Part shown: in pieces, positions 26,039 through 35,360 of the stretch
Numbering within the stretch: the stretch's first letter is position 1
Layout of the letters: every line of letters starts with the position of its first letter
Source of the DNA: Roseomonas sp. KE0001
GTDB taxonomy: Bacteria > Pseudomonadota > Alphaproteobacteria > Acetobacterales > Acetobacteraceae
Direction: 5' to 3'
DNA length: 64,000 nt
Assembly (NCBI RefSeq): GCF_016107285.1
Contig: NZ_RCVQ01000007.1
Location: 230,251-294,250 of the forward strand
Notes under the pieces: model-generated
What the model saw: only the letters and a program-made list of their open reading frames with translations
Databases searched by the model: none
Told to the model about the DNA's origin: nothing
Translations under genes and position numbers: made by a program

Positions 26039-27109
26039 TTGCGTATCCTCGTCACCGGCGGTGCCGGCTTCATCGGTTCCGCCCTGGTCCGCCACCTTGT
26101 CCTGGAGCTCGGCGACGAGGTCCTGGTCGTCGACAAGCTGACCTATGCGGGCGACCGCCGCTCGATCCGCGATTGCGAGGGGAAGCCCGGCTTCGCCTTC
26201 CTCGAGGCCGATATCGCCGATGCCGAGGCGATGCGCGGGGCCTTCGCGGATTTCGGCCCGCAGGCGGTGATGCACCTGGCCGCCGAGAGCCATGTGGACC
26301 GCTCGATCGCCGGCGCGGCGCCCTTCGTGCAGACCAATGTCGTGGGCACCTTCACCCTGCTGGAGGCGGCGCGCGCCCACTGGTCCGCCCTGCCGCCGGC
26401 GGAGAAGGACGCCTTCCGCTTCCTGCACGTCTCGACCGACGAGGTCTATGGCTCGCTCGGCCCGAATGACCCGGCCTTCAGCGAGACGACGCCCTACGAC
26501 CCGCGCTCGCCCTACTCGGCGACCAAGGCGGCCTCGGACCATCTGGCCCGCGCCTGGCACGAGACCTACGGGCTGCCGACCATCGTCACCAACTGCTCGA
26601 ACAACTACGGCCCCTATCACTTCCCCGAGAAGCTGATCCCGCTCATTATCCTCAACGCGCTGGAGGGCCGGCCGCTGCCGGTCTATGGCGACGGCGGCAA
26701 CGTGCGCGACTGGCTCTTCGTCGAGGACCACGCTCGGGCGCTGGCCCTAGTGGTGCGGGAGGCGAGGCCCGGCGAGACCTACAACATCGGCGGCAAGGCG
26801 GAGAAGCGGAACCTGGAGGTGGTCGAGACCATCTGCGACCGGCTGGATGCGCTGCGTCCCGATGCGGCCGGGCCGCGCCGCCGGCTGATCACCTTCGTTA
26901 CCGACCGTCCGGGGCACGACCGGCGCTATGCCATCGATCCGGTGAAGATCGGCCGCGACCTGGGCTGGTCGCCCCGGGAGACCTTCGAGAGCGGCATCGA
27001 CAGGACGCTGCGCTGGTACCTCGACAACGAATGGTGGTGGCGCCCGCTGCGCGAGGGCCGTTACGACGGCCAGCGCCTGGGCCTGCTGCCCGAGGCCGGC
27101 AGGTCGTGA
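26039..27109 (+). CDS. rfbB: dTDP-glucose 4,6-dehydratase (RfbB/RmlB)
   Basis: 356-residue extended SDR. NAD motif [15 protein letters not shown] near residue 6; [25 protein letters not shown]; the active-site [10 protein letters not shown] and Tyr-x3-Lys in [29 protein letters not shown]. All are diagnostic for RmlB. The start is an uncommon TTG (26039) with GAGGGA upstream. Converts dTDP-glucose to dTDP-4-keto-6-deoxyglucose, feeding rfbC. Confidence 0.96.
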   Translation: MRILVTGGAGFIGSALVRHLVLELGDEVLVVDKLTYAGDRRSIRDCEGKPGFAFLEADIADAEAMRGAFADFGPQAVMHLAAESHVDRSIAGAAPFVQTNVVGTFTLLEAARAHWSALPPAEKDAFRFLHVSTDEVYGSLGPNDPAFSETTPYDPRSPYSATKAASDHLARAWHETYGLPTIVTNCSNNYGPYHFPEKLIPLIILNALEGRPLPVYGDGGNVRDWLFVEDHARALALVVREARPGETYNIGGKAEKRNLEVVETICDRLDALRPDAAGPRRRLITFVTDRPGHDRRYAIDPVKIGRDLGWSPRETFESGIDRTLRWYLDNEWWWRPLREGRYDGQRLGLLPEAGRS

Positions 27110-27115
27110 GACCGC

Positions 27116-27141
27116 CCGGCCCGGCCAGGGCGCCGGGCCGG
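27116..27141. other. Perfect GC-rich hairpin between rfbB and rfbA
   Basis: CCGGCCCGGC (27116-27125) and GCCGGGCCGG (27132-27141) form a perfect 10-bp stem with a 6-nt loop. No T-tract follows; an mRNA-stability or processing element is more likely than a terminator because rfbA continues the operon. Confidence 0.5.
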
Positions 27142-27203
27142 CCGCCTGCGATTCCCCACAACGGGCCGCCCATCCCGCGGCCCCAGCTTCCGGGACGAGT
27201 GTC

Positions 27204-28103
27204 ATGAAGGGTATCATCCTGGCCGGGGGCAGCGGCACCCGCCTGCATCCCGCCACCCTGGCGGTGTCGAAGCAGCTGCTGCCGGTCTATGACAAGCCGA
27301 TGGTCTACTACCCGCTCTCGGTGCTGATGCTGGCCGGCATCACCGAGATCCTGGTGGTCTCCACCCCGCATGACCTGCCGCTGTTCCGCCGCCTGCTGGG
27401 CGACGGCGCGGCCTGGGGCGTGCAGCTCAGCTATGTTGAGCAGGACCTGCCGCGCGGCATCGCCCATGCTTTCGTGCTGGCCGAGAAGTTCCTCGACGGC
27501 CAGCCCTCGGCCCTGATCCTCGGCGACAACCTGTTCCACGGCCACGATCTGGAGAAGCAGCTTCGCATGGCCCGCGCCCCGCTCGATGCCGGGGAACGGG
27601 GCGCCGCCGTCTTCGCCTATCAGGTCTCCGATCCCGAGCGCTACGGCGTCGTCGACTTCGATCGGCAGGGCCAGGCGCTCTCGCTGGAGGAGAAGCCGGC
27701 GCAGCCGCGCTCGAACTGGGCGGTGACGGGGCTGTACTTCTACGATGGCCGGGCCGGTGCCCTGGCCAGCCAGTTGCAGCCCTCGGCGCGGGGCGAACTG
27801 GAGATCACCGACCTCAACCAGATCTATCTGGGCGAGGCCAGCCTGCGCGTCGCCCGCCTCGGCCGCGGCTATGCCTGGCTCGACACCGGCACGCATGACA
27901 GCATGCTGGAGGCCGGCGAGTTCGTCCGGGCGATCGAGAAACGGACCGGCCAGAAGATCGCCGCCCCCGAGGAGGTGGCCTGGCGCAATGGATGGATCGA
28001 CGACACGGCGCTGCATGCCCTGGCCAAGCCCCTCCGCAAGAGCGGCTACGGGCAGTATCTTGAGAACCTCGTCTTGCACCGTGAGACCAGCCACGAGGAT
28101 TGA
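27204..28103 (+). CDS. rfbA: Glucose-1-phosphate thymidylyltransferase (RfbA/RmlA)
   Basis: 299 residues. N-terminal nucleotide-binding signature MKGIILAGGSGTRLHPATLAVSKQLLPVYDKPM, then LALGDN-type ALILGDNLFHGHDL, EEKPAQPRSNWAVTGLYFYD, ITDLNQIYLGEASL and WLDTGTHDSMLEAGEF. Makes dTDP-glucose, the substrate of rfbB. The fourth gene, rfbD, is not in the window, so rhamnose completion must come from elsewhere, or the keto sugar is diverted to another deoxy sugar. Confidence 0.96.
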   Translation: MKGIILAGGSGTRLHPATLAVSKQLLPVYDKPMVYYPLSVLMLAGITEILVVSTPHDLPLFRRLLGDGAAWGVQLSYVEQDLPRGIAHAFVLAEKFLDGQPSALILGDNLFHGHDLEKQLRMARAPLDAGERGAAVFAYQVSDPERYGVVDFDRQGQALSLEEKPAQPRSNWAVTGLYFYDGRAGALASQLQPSARGELEITDLNQIYLGEASLRVARLGRGYAWLDTGTHDSMLEAGEFVRAIEKRTGQKIAAPEEVAWRNGWIDDTALHALAKPLRKSGYGQYLENLVLHRETSHED

Positions 28104-28187
28104 GCCGTTCCGGCTGGCGCCCGCCGGGGCGTCTGCCGCTGCCCTGATCGCGCCGGAAGGCGCCTCTCACAGAGGTTTGACACCGAT

Positions 28188-28203
28188 TGGCGGCCATATT
28201 GCT
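28188..28203 (+). promoter_or_regulatory. Candidate sigma-54 promoter upstream of the sulfur-carrier gene
   Basis: TGGCGGCCATATTGCT matches the -24/-12 spacing (GG and GC in the right positions) about 115 bp before the ATG at 28317. A perfect TTGACA also lies at 28177-28182, but no good -10 follows at the usual distance. The 212-bp gap after rfbA is AT-richer than its surroundings. Confidence 0.3.
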
Positions 28204-28316
28204 CTTTGCTCATGGAAAGCACAGTCGCGCGAGATGCCTTCCTGCAAGGGATAAGTCTCTTTAAAGATAAGGGAGGATCAGTCTAGGCTCATCAGGCTGC
28301 CGTATTGGAGAAGCTG

Positions 28317-28586
28317 ATGCCTGTAATCCTCGTTCCGAGTTCCTTGCGTCGTTATACGGATCAGCAGAGCCGTGTTGCCGTGACTGGCGAGACCGTGGCC
28401 GGGACGCTGGACAATTTCGTTGGCCAGTCGTCGGAACTGCGCAATCACATCTTCAACGCCGGCAACCTCCGCAGCTTCATCGTGGTCTGCAAGAACGGCC
28501 AGGACATCCGCCTGCTGGACGGGCTGGCGACGCCGGTCGCGGCCAATGACGAGATCCGCATCCTGGCGAGCATCGCCGGCGGATGA
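28317..28586 (+). CDS. Ubiquitin-fold sulfur carrier protein, CysO/MoaD/ThiS-like
   Basis: 89 residues ending in Ala-Gly-Gly, the di-glycine tail that an E1 enzyme adenylates and converts to a thiocarboxylate. The block SFIVVCKNGQDIRLLDGLATPVAANDEIRILASIAGG has the CysO pattern (N-x-x-D-V/I-R, GLAT, GD/NDE, IL). The E1-rhodanese gene overlaps by ATGA (28583-28586), so the two are coupled. GGAG lies 6 nt before ATG 28317. No cysteine synthase (CysM) or Mec protease is near, so the acceptor pathway is open. Confidence 0.85.
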   Translation: MPVILVPSSLRRYTDQQSRVAVTGETVAGTLDNFVGQSSELRNHIFNAGNLRSFIVVCKNGQDIRLLDGLATPVAANDEIRILASIAGG

Positions 28587-29809
28587 GCGCGCGCCTGACG
28601 GACCCTGCCCTGCCGGAACTGGGCGCGGCGGAGCTGCGCCGCTTCAGCCGCCATCTCATTCTTCCCGAATTCGGCCTCGAGGCGCAGCGGCGGCTCAAGG
28701 CGGGCAGCGCGCTGCTGATCGGCGCGGGCGGCCTCGGCAGCCCGACGGCCCTCTACCTGGCCGCGGCCGGCGTCGGCCGGATCGGCCTCGTCGATCCCGA
28801 TGTGGTGGAGGAGACCAACCTGCAGCGGCAGGTGGCGCATGGCCACAGCACCCTCGGCCGGCCGAAGACCGAGAGCGCCGCGGCGCGCATGCGCGATCTC
28901 AACCCCGACGTGGTGATCGAGCGGCATGACGTCTTCCTGAATGTCGGCAACGCGCTGGACCTGATCGCCGGCTACGACGTCGTCATCGACGGCACCGACA
29001 ACTTCCCGACGCGCTACCTGGTGAACGACGCCTGCGTGAAGCTCGGCAAGCCCAACGTCTATGGCGGCGTGCTGCGGTTCGACGGCCAGCTCAGCGTCTT
29101 CGACGCGCGCCGGGGCCCCTGCTACCGCTGTCTCTTCCCCGAGCCGCCGCCGAGCGAGCTGGCGCCGAACTGCGCCGAGGCCGGCGTGCTGGGCGTGCTG
29201 CCCGGCGTGATCGGCGCCCTGCAGGCGACCGAGGCGATCAAGCTGCTGACCGGCATCGGCCAGCCGATGATCGGCCGCATGCTGGTCTATGACGGGCTGG
29301 ACCTCAGCTTCACCTCGGTGGACATCGCCAGGGCGCCCGCCTGCCCCTGTTGCAGCGGCCCCCGGGACGAGATCGAACTGCGCGAGACGGTGATGGTCTG
29401 CTCGGCCCCGCAGGTCGGCCGCAGCATCGAGGCGGACGCGCTGCAGGCCCGGCTGGCCGGCGGCGAGGCGCTGACGCTGGTGGACGTGCGCAATCCCTCG
29501 GAATGGCTGGGCGGCACCATCCCGCAGGCGCTCTGCCTGTCCAAGCCGGCGCTGACGGAAGCCGTCGATCTGGTCCTCTCCGGCGGGCTCCGGCCCGAGA
29601 ACACCCTGCTGGACGCCCTGCCGCGTGACCGGGAGATCGTGCTCTACTGCCAGTCCGGCCTGCGCTCGGCGGCTGTGATCCGTTCCCTGACCGCGGCGGG
29701 CTACGATCCCTCGCTGCTCTACAACCTGGAGAAGGGTTTCGCCGGCTGGACCGGCCCCAGGGCGGAGCCGGGCGAGGCCCGGCCGAGGCAGCCGGCGCCC
29801 GCGGACTGA
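28583..29809 (+). CDS. E1-like adenylyltransferase with C-terminal rhodanese (MoeZ/MoeB-R type)
   Basis: 408 residues. ThiF/MoeB domain about 1-265: GAGGLGS (47-53), Arg finger in NLQRQ (79-83), IDGTDNFPTRYLVND, zinc Cys pairs CYRC and CPCC, and PNCAEAGVLGVLPG with the conserved Cys. Rhodanese domain about 290-395 with an active-site loop CQSGLRS that keeps the persulfide Cys. It would adenylate the Gly-Gly tail of the upstream carrier and pass it sulfur. Acts in the cytoplasm. Confidence 0.92.
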   Translation: MSARLTDPALPELGAAELRRFSRHLILPEFGLEAQRRLKAGSALLIGAGGLGSPTALYLAAAGVGRIGLVDPDVVEETNLQRQVAHGHSTLGRPKTESAAARMRDLNPDVVIERHDVFLNVGNALDLIAGYDVVIDGTDNFPTRYLVNDACVKLGKPNVYGGVLRFDGQLSVFDARRGPCYRCLFPEPPPSELAPNCAEAGVLGVLPGVIGALQATEAIKLLTGIGQPMIGRMLVYDGLDLSFTSVDIARAPACPCCSGPRDEIELRETVMVCSAPQVGRSIEADALQARLAGGEALTLVDVRNPSEWLGGTIPQALCLSKPALTEAVDLVLSGGLRPENTLLDALPRDREIVLYCQSGLRSAAVIRSLTAAGYDPSLLYNLEKGFAGWTGPRAEPGEARPRQPAPAD

Positions 29810-29953
29810 GCCGGTGGACTGAGGAGGAAAGCGGAGACGCCGGTCGCCGGCGCGCTCCGGGGCGCCGCGAAGCGGGTCCGTTATCTGAAAGAACCATCCG
29901 AAACTTCACCGCCGCGCGCGCCCGATGGCGCATGGGCGATCCGGGATAGAGAG

Positions 29954-31468
29954 ATGCCTCCGCAAACCAGTGCCGAACTGATCCGCCATATTCAGGCCCT
30001 GGCGTCCAGCGGCGCCTCCGACCTGTCCCCCTCGGAGCTGGAGCCGCTGCGCGCGGCGACGCGGGCGCTGATCGCCGCCTTCAAGGCCGAGGGCCGGCTG
30101 CAGGAAGACCCGCTGCATCTCGCCATGACCCGCAATGTGGAGTTGCACCGCGAGGCCGCCGCCGCGCAGCTGGCCGGCCGCCGCATCCTGGTGACCGGCG
30201 GCGCGGGTTGCGTCGGCACGCGCCTGCGCGGACTGCTGGCGGAGTTCCGCCCGGCGGCGCTGGTCTGCCTCGACGTCGCGCCGCATGAGGGGCCCGGCGA
30301 GGCCTGTCCCGTCGATATCCGCGAGGCGGCGGCGGTGGACGAGGCCTTCGCCCGTCACCGCCCGGAGGTGGTCTTCCACCTGGCCAGCATCCGCGAGCCC
30401 GGCCGGGCCGAGGCGGTGGTGCGCGAGGCCATCGAGACCAATGTCTATGGCACGGGCCATGTCATCGCGGCCTGCCGGCGGCATGGCGTGGCGCGGGCGG
30501 TCTATTCCTCGACCGGCAAGTGCTTCGCCTACGTGACCGACCACGTCTACACCGGCAGCAAGAAGCTGGCCGAGTTCCAGTGGGCCGTGGCGGCACGCGG
30601 CGGCGGACCGACCCGCTTCGCCACCACCCGCTTCACCCATGTGCTGGAGAACGGCATCGTCGCCCGCGACATCGCCGAGGGCATCGAGGCGGGGCTGGTC
30701 GGGCTGCATGGCGCCGACAGGTTCTTCAACGTGCAGAACCTGCGCCAGGCGACGCATCTGCTGATCAATGCCCTCGCCCTGGCCGGCGAGCCGGTGGCGG
30801 ACGGTTTCTGGAGCGCCGTCGATCTGGGCTGGCCGGTGAACACGCTCGAGATGGCGCTGTTCCAGATCGACCGCAGCGGCCGCGACGCCGCAGTCCGCTT
30901 CCTCGGCGTGCCGCGCGGCTACGACGAGCGCTTCTTCCGCGGCCAGTTCGACTGGAGCGGCGAGATCGAGTACCACCCCCTGCTCAACGCCCTCGAAGCC
31001 GTCGAGGGCTATGCCGACAGCACCGGCACGATGGTCGGCGCGCGCTTCCGCCCCTTCCCGCCGGACGCGCTGGATCATGAGCTGGCGCGGTTGCGCCAGG
31101 CGCTGGACGCGCCGGCGGCCGGCGGCGCCGAGACCCTGAAATCCGCGCTGCTGCAGGCGGTCGCCGGCATGGCCGGCGCGATCTTCCGCCAGACCCCGGC
31201 CCGGCAGCTTCTCGACATCCTCTGGTGGGGGACGGCGCCGGCCTGGGCCGGTCCTGGCGCCGCGGAGGCCGCCCGCTACCGCACCGTCGCCGCCCTGCTG
31301 GCCGATGCCCTGCTGCCCTCGCTGATCGAGAATGCGGATTGGGCGAGCGATCCGGCGGTGCGCGGCAAGCTGCTCGACGTCGCCACCACCTTCGCCCTGA
31401 TCCCCGGGATGGAGGCGCGCGGCGCGGCGTTCCGGCAGCAGGCCGAGGCGGCGGCCAGGGCGGCCTGA
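29954..31468 (+). CDS. Long SDR-type NAD-dependent epimerase/dehydratase
   Basis: 504 residues. A helical N-terminal extension of about 70 residues, then an extended-SDR domain: [21 protein letters not shown] (NAD motif), VVFHLASIREPGRAEAV, and the catalytic Tyr-x3-Lys in VYTGSKKLAEFQWA preceded by YSSTGKCFAY. It resembles polysaccharide-biosynthesis (CapD/Polysacc_synt_2) SDRs but has an extra all-alpha C-terminal region of about 150 residues. Located 144 bp after the E1 gene and near rfbCBA, so a nucleotide-sugar modification is likely. Exact substrate unknown. Confidence 0.8.
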   Translation: MPPQTSAELIRHIQALASSGASDLSPSELEPLRAATRALIAAFKAEGRLQEDPLHLAMTRNVELHREAAAAQLAGRRILVTGGAGCVGTRLRGLLAEFRPAALVCLDVAPHEGPGEACPVDIREAAAVDEAFARHRPEVVFHLASIREPGRAEAVVREAIETNVYGTGHVIAACRRHGVARAVYSSTGKCFAYVTDHVYTGSKKLAEFQWAVAARGGGPTRFATTRFTHVLENGIVARDIAEGIEAGLVGLHGADRFFNVQNLRQATHLLINALALAGEPVADGFWSAVDLGWPVNTLEMALFQIDRSGRDAAVRFLGVPRGYDERFFRGQFDWSGEIEYHPLLNALEAVEGYADSTGTMVGARFRPFPPDALDHELARLRQALDAPAAGGAETLKSALLQAVAGMAGAIFRQTPARQLLDILWWGTAPAWAGPGAAEAARYRTVAALLADALLPSLIENADWASDPAVRGKLLDVATTFALIPGMEARGAAFRQQAEAAARAA

Positions 31469-31500
31469 GGGGAGCGGCCTGAGGGAAGCGGCTTGGCGCC

Positions 31501-32607
31501 TCAGCCCGCCAGGCTGCGCCGCAGCCGCAGGAAGGTGACGCCGAGAAAGGCCGCGCCCAGCATGGCCAGGACGGCGAGGCGCGGCGCCACCACCTCCAGG
31601 CCGGCGCCCCGGTAGAGCACCGCCTGCGAGAGGGCGACGAACTGCGTGGTGGGCAGCAGCTGCACCGCCCATTGCAGCCAGGGCGGCATGCTCTCCAGCG
31701 GGGTCATGCTGCCTGAGAGCAGCATCATCAGGATGATCGACGGCAGGGCGAGCAGGCCGAACTGGCCTGTCGAGCTCGTCACCGTCGCCAGCAGGACCCC
31801 GAGCGCCGCCACCGAAAGCTGGAACAGCACCGTGCCGAGGACGAAAAGGGCGAGCGAGCCGGCGAGCGGCACGCCGAGCAGACCATGCACGACCAGCAGC
31901 AGGGAGAGCACGGCGGCGCCGACGATGACCAGCGCATTGGCGCCGATCTTGGCCAGCAGGATCTGCAGCGGCGTCACCGGCATGGCAAGCAGGTGCTCCA
32001 GCGTGCCGTGCTCGCGCTCGCGCAGCAGCGCCGCGCCGGGCAGGATGATGGAGAGGATCAGCGTCGAGTTCACCACCTGCATCACGGCGCTGAACCATTC
32101 CGGCGTGCTGTTCGGGTTGAAGCGCGTGCGCAGCACGAGATCGATCGGCGAGGCCGTGCCGCCGAGCCGGGCCGCCACTTCCTGCTGCACGATCTGCTGG
32201 ATGAAGCCCGAGCCGTTGCCGGCCTGGGAGATCGCCGTGGCGTCGACATCGATGGCCAGGTTCACCGGGCGGCGGGCCAGCAGGTCCGCCTCGAGGCGCG
32301 GCGGGATCTGCAGGGCGAAGGTGATGCGCCCGGCATCCAGGGCCCGCGCCACCTCGGCCGGCGTCATCGCCACGGCCGGGCGGAACTGCGGCGGCAGCAG
32401 GGCGGCCGCGATGGCGCGGGAGAGATCGGACCGGTCCTCGTCCACCACGGCGACGGCGGCGTTGCGCACCTCCGTCTTCATGCCCGTCGCCACCGTGTAG
32501 ACCGCCACGGTGAAGGTGTAGAGCAGCAGGAGCAGCAGCACGGGGTCCGCCCGCAGCACGCGCAGCTCCTTGAGCCCGAGCCAGAGGATCGTGCCGAGGC
32601 CGCGCAT
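31501..32607 (-). CDS. ABC-2 type exporter permease (YhhJ-like)
   Basis: 368 residues. One N-terminal helix (LLLLLLYTFTVAVYTVATG), a large extracytoplasmic domain (about 45-170) and five to six C-terminal helices with REREHGTLEHLLAMPVTPLQILLAK, the coupling-helix block of ABC-2 permeases. Last gene of a HlyD-RbbA-permease set equivalent to yhiI-rbbA-yhhJ of E. coli. Start ATG 32607, 5 bp after the rbbA stop. Likely an exporter of unknown substrate. Confidence 0.9.
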   Translation of the reverse strand: MRGLGTILWLGLKELRVLRADPVLLLLLLYTFTVAVYTVATGMKTEVRNAAVAVVDEDRSDLSRAIAAALLPPQFRPAVAMTPAEVARALDAGRITFALQIPPRLEADLLARRPVNLAIDVDATAISQAGNGSGFIQQIVQQEVAARLGGTASPIDLVLRTRFNPNSTPEWFSAVMQVVNSTLILSIILPGAALLREREHGTLEHLLAMPVTPLQILLAKIGANALVIVGAAVLSLLLVVHGLLGVPLAGSLALFVLGTVLFQLSVAALGVLLATVTSSTGQFGLLALPSIILMMLLSGSMTPLESMPPWLQWAVQLLPTTQFVALSQAVLYRGAGLEVVAPRLAVLAMLGAAFLGVTFLRLRRSLAG

Positions 32608-32612
32608 CGGCC

Positions 32613-35360
32613 TCAGGCCTCCTGCTTGCGCAGCAGCAGCGCCGCCAGCGCGATGAACAGCAGCGCGAAGCCGGCCAGCATCGCGTGGTTCCACCAGAGC
32701 GCGTCGAGGCCCAGCCCCTTGCTCATCGTGCCTATGGTGATCTGCTGGAACCAGCTGGCGGGGAAGGCCAAGCCGATGACGCGCCCCGCCCCCGTCAGCG
32801 AGGCGGTGGGCACCAGCAGGCCGGAGAAGTTCACCGCCGGCACGATGGAGAGGATGGCGGTGGCGAAGATCGCCGCGACCTGGCTGCGGACGAAGGCCGA
32901 GACGAGCAGCCCGAATCCGGTCGAGGCCAGGACGTAGAGCAGCCCGCCCAGGGCCAGCGCCGGAGCCGAGCCGAGGACCGGCACGCCGAAGACAAGCCAC
33001 GCCGCCGCCACCAGCATGGCGAAGCTGGTCAGCGCCACGGCGATGTAGGGCAGCTGCTTGCCGATCAGGAACTCCGGCGCCGTGACCGGTGTGGCGCGGA
33101 AGTTGGCGATGGCGCCGCTCTCCTTCTCGCGCACCACGCCGACGGCGGCGAGCATGGCCGGGACCAGCATCAGCATCAGCATGATGACGCCCGGCACGAT
33201 GGCGACCACGCTGCGGAAGGCCTGGTTGAAGTGGAAGCGGGGCTCGATGGCCAGCAGCGCCGCGCCGCGCGGCAGCGGGGAGAGCGCCTGCCGGTCCTGC
33301 AGCCAGCTCTGCGCCAGACCGAGCACATAGCCGCGCGCGGTCTCGGCGCGGAAGGGCATGGCGCCGTCGATCGCGACCGCCACCTCCGGCCGGTCGCCGC
33401 GCCGCAGGTCGTGGCCGAAGCCGGGCGGGATCTCGACCGCGACGGCGATCCGCGCCGCGCGCAGCCGCGCCTCGGCCGCCGCCGCGTCGGCCAGGGGCGG
33501 CCTCTCGGAGAAGTAGCGCGATCCGGCGAAGCTTTCGAGCAGGCCACGGCTCTCCGGCGTGCGGTCGCCATCCAGCGCGGCATAGGGCAGGTTCTCGACA
33601 TCGAAGGAGATGCCGAAGCCGAAGGCCAGCGCCAGCAGCAGCGGTCCGAGCAGGGCGAAGGTCAGGCGGATCGGGTCGCGCAGCAGTTCGAGCGTCTCGC
33701 GCCAGGCGCAGGCGGCGAGCCGCGCCGCCTCGAAGCGGCGCGGCCGGCGCGCCGGGGCGGCCGGGCGCGGCGCGGGCGCCTCCGCGGCCTCCTCCGGCCC
33801 GGCCGCCTCCTCGAGCCAGCCGATGAAGGCCTCCTCCAGCGTGGCGGCGCCGCGCTCGGCCACCAGCGCGCGCGGCGCCCCCATGGCCAGGATGCGCCCG
33901 GCGTGCTGCAGCGAGATCCGGTCGCAGCGCTCGGCCTCGTTCATGAAGTGGGTGGAGATGAAGATGGTGACGCCATCCTCGCGCGAGAGCCGCAGCAGGT
34001 GGCGCCAGAACAGGTCGCGCGCCACCGGATCGACGCCGGAGGTCGGCTCGTCCAGGATCAGCAGCGCCGGCTCATGCACCACGGCGGCGGCGAGCTGCAA
34101 CCGCTGCCGCACGCCCAGCGGCAGGGATTCCGGCGCGGCATCGGCCACCGCCTCGAGGTCGAAGTCCCGCATCACGGCGGCGATGCGCGCCGCGCCCCGC
34201 GCCGCCGGAAGATGGAAGAGGCGCGCATGCAGCGCGAGGTTCTGCCGCACCGTCAGTTCGCCATAGAGCGAGAAGGCCTGCGACATGTAGCCGACCTGCC
34301 GCCGCGCGTCGCCGCCGGCACCGGGCCGCTGGCCCAGCACCCTCGCCTCCCCCTCGCTGGCCGGCAGCAGGCCGCAGAGCATGCGCATGGTCGTGCTCTT
34401 GCCCGAGCCGTTGGAGCCCAGGAAGCCGAAGATCTCGCCGCGATGGATGCGGAGGTCGACATGATCCACCGCGGTGAAGTCGCCGAAGCGCTTGGTCAGG
34501 CCGCGCGCCTCGATCACCGGCCCCTCCCCGGGCCGGGGCGGCGGCGGCGGGGTGATGACCACGGGGCGGTGGCCCTTCCGCCGGGCCTCCGGCAGCAGGG
34601 CGATGAAGGCCTCCTCCAGGCTGCGCGTCCCGGTGCGGGTGAGGATCCCGGCCGGGCTGCCGGTGGCGATGACCTTCCCGCCATCGAGCGCCGCCAGCCA
34701 GTCGAAGCGCTGGGCCTCGTCCATGTAGGCGGTGGCCACCAGCACGCTCATGCCCGGCCGGCGGGCGCGCAGCCGGCCGATCAGCGCCCAGAACTGGCGG
34801 CGGGACAGCGGATCGACGCCGGTGGTGGGCTCGTCCAGGATCAGCAGGTCCGGGTCGCGCACCAGGGCACAGCAGAGCGAGAGCTTCTGCTTCATCCCGC
34901 CCGAGAGCTTGCCCGCCGGGCGGGCGGCGAAGCGCGCGAGGCCGGTGGCCTGCATCAGCTCCGCCGCGCGCTCGCGGCGTTCGGACGCGCCCTGGCCGAA
35001 AAGCCGGGCGAAGTAGTCGATGTTCTCGGCGATGGAGAGCACCGGATAGAGGTTCCGCCCCAGCCCCTGCGGCATGTAGGCGACGCGCCGCCGCAGGCCG
35101 GCCAGGGCGGCGCGGTCGCGCAGGTCGGCGCCGAGCGCCGAGATCTCCCCCTGTTGCGGCCGCCGCACCCCCGCCAGCAGGCCGAGCAGGGTGGACTTGC
35201 CGACGCCGTCGGGCCCGACCAGCCCGGCCATCACGCCGGCAGGCACCTCCAGGCCGATGTCATCCAGCGCCACCACCTCGCCGTATCGGTGCCGCACCCC
35301 GTGCAGCGCGGCGGCCGGCGGGAGAATGGAGGATGGTGGCGCCGCGCCCGCGCCGCTCAC
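32613..35360 (-). CDS. rbbA: RbbA-like fused double ATPase / ABC-2 permease
   Basis: 915 residues, the length of E. coli RbbA. Two ATP-binding domains: Walker A GPDGVGKST (49-57) with LSGGMKQKLS, and GSNGSGKST near 313 with a degenerate signature LPLGVRQRLQ; both have LLILDEPTTGVDP/TSGVDP Walker B. From about 560, an ABC-2 permease half (REKESGAIANFRATPVTAPEFL). Starts at GTG 35360, overlapping the HlyD stop as GTGA. E. coli RbbA was reported ribosome-associated, but this context indicates an export pump. Confidence 0.92.
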   Translation of the reverse strand: MSGAGAAPPSSILPPAAALHGVRHRYGEVVALDDIGLEVPAGVMAGLVGPDGVGKSTLLGLLAGVRRPQQGEISALGADLRDRAALAGLRRRVAYMPQGLGRNLYPVLSIAENIDYFARLFGQGASERRERAAELMQATGLARFAARPAGKLSGGMKQKLSLCCALVRDPDLLILDEPTTGVDPLSRRQFWALIGRLRARRPGMSVLVATAYMDEAQRFDWLAALDGGKVIATGSPAGILTRTGTRSLEEAFIALLPEARRKGHRPVVITPPPPPRPGEGPVIEARGLTKRFGDFTAVDHVDLRIHRGEIFGFLGSNGSGKSTTMRMLCGLLPASEGEARVLGQRPGAGGDARRQVGYMSQAFSLYGELTVRQNLALHARLFHLPAARGAARIAAVMRDFDLEAVADAAPESLPLGVRQRLQLAAAVVHEPALLILDEPTSGVDPVARDLFWRHLLRLSREDGVTIFISTHFMNEAERCDRISLQHAGRILAMGAPRALVAERGAATLEEAFIGWLEEAAGPEEAAEAPAPRPAAPARRPRRFEAARLAACAWRETLELLRDPIRLTFALLGPLLLALAFGFGISFDVENLPYAALDGDRTPESRGLLESFAGSRYFSERPPLADAAAAEARLRAARIAVAVEIPPGFGHDLRRGDRPEVAVAIDGAMPFRAETARGYVLGLAQSWLQDRQALSPLPRGAALLAIEPRFHFNQAFRSVVAIVPGVIMLMLMLVPAMLAAVGVVREKESGAIANFRATPVTAPEFLIGKQLPYIAVALTSFAMLVAAAWLVFGVPVLGSAPALALGGLLYVLASTGFGLLVSAFVRSQVAAIFATAILSIVPAVNFSGLLVPTASLTGAGRVIGLAFPASWFQQITIGTMSKGLGLDALWWNHAMLAGFALLFIALAALLLRKQEA

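Noticed and set aside
28583..29809. Molybdopterin synthase sulfurylase (moeB) or thiF as the specific identity
   Set aside because: No molybdopterin or thiamine genes nearby and the carrier looks CysO-like, so only the family is claimed.
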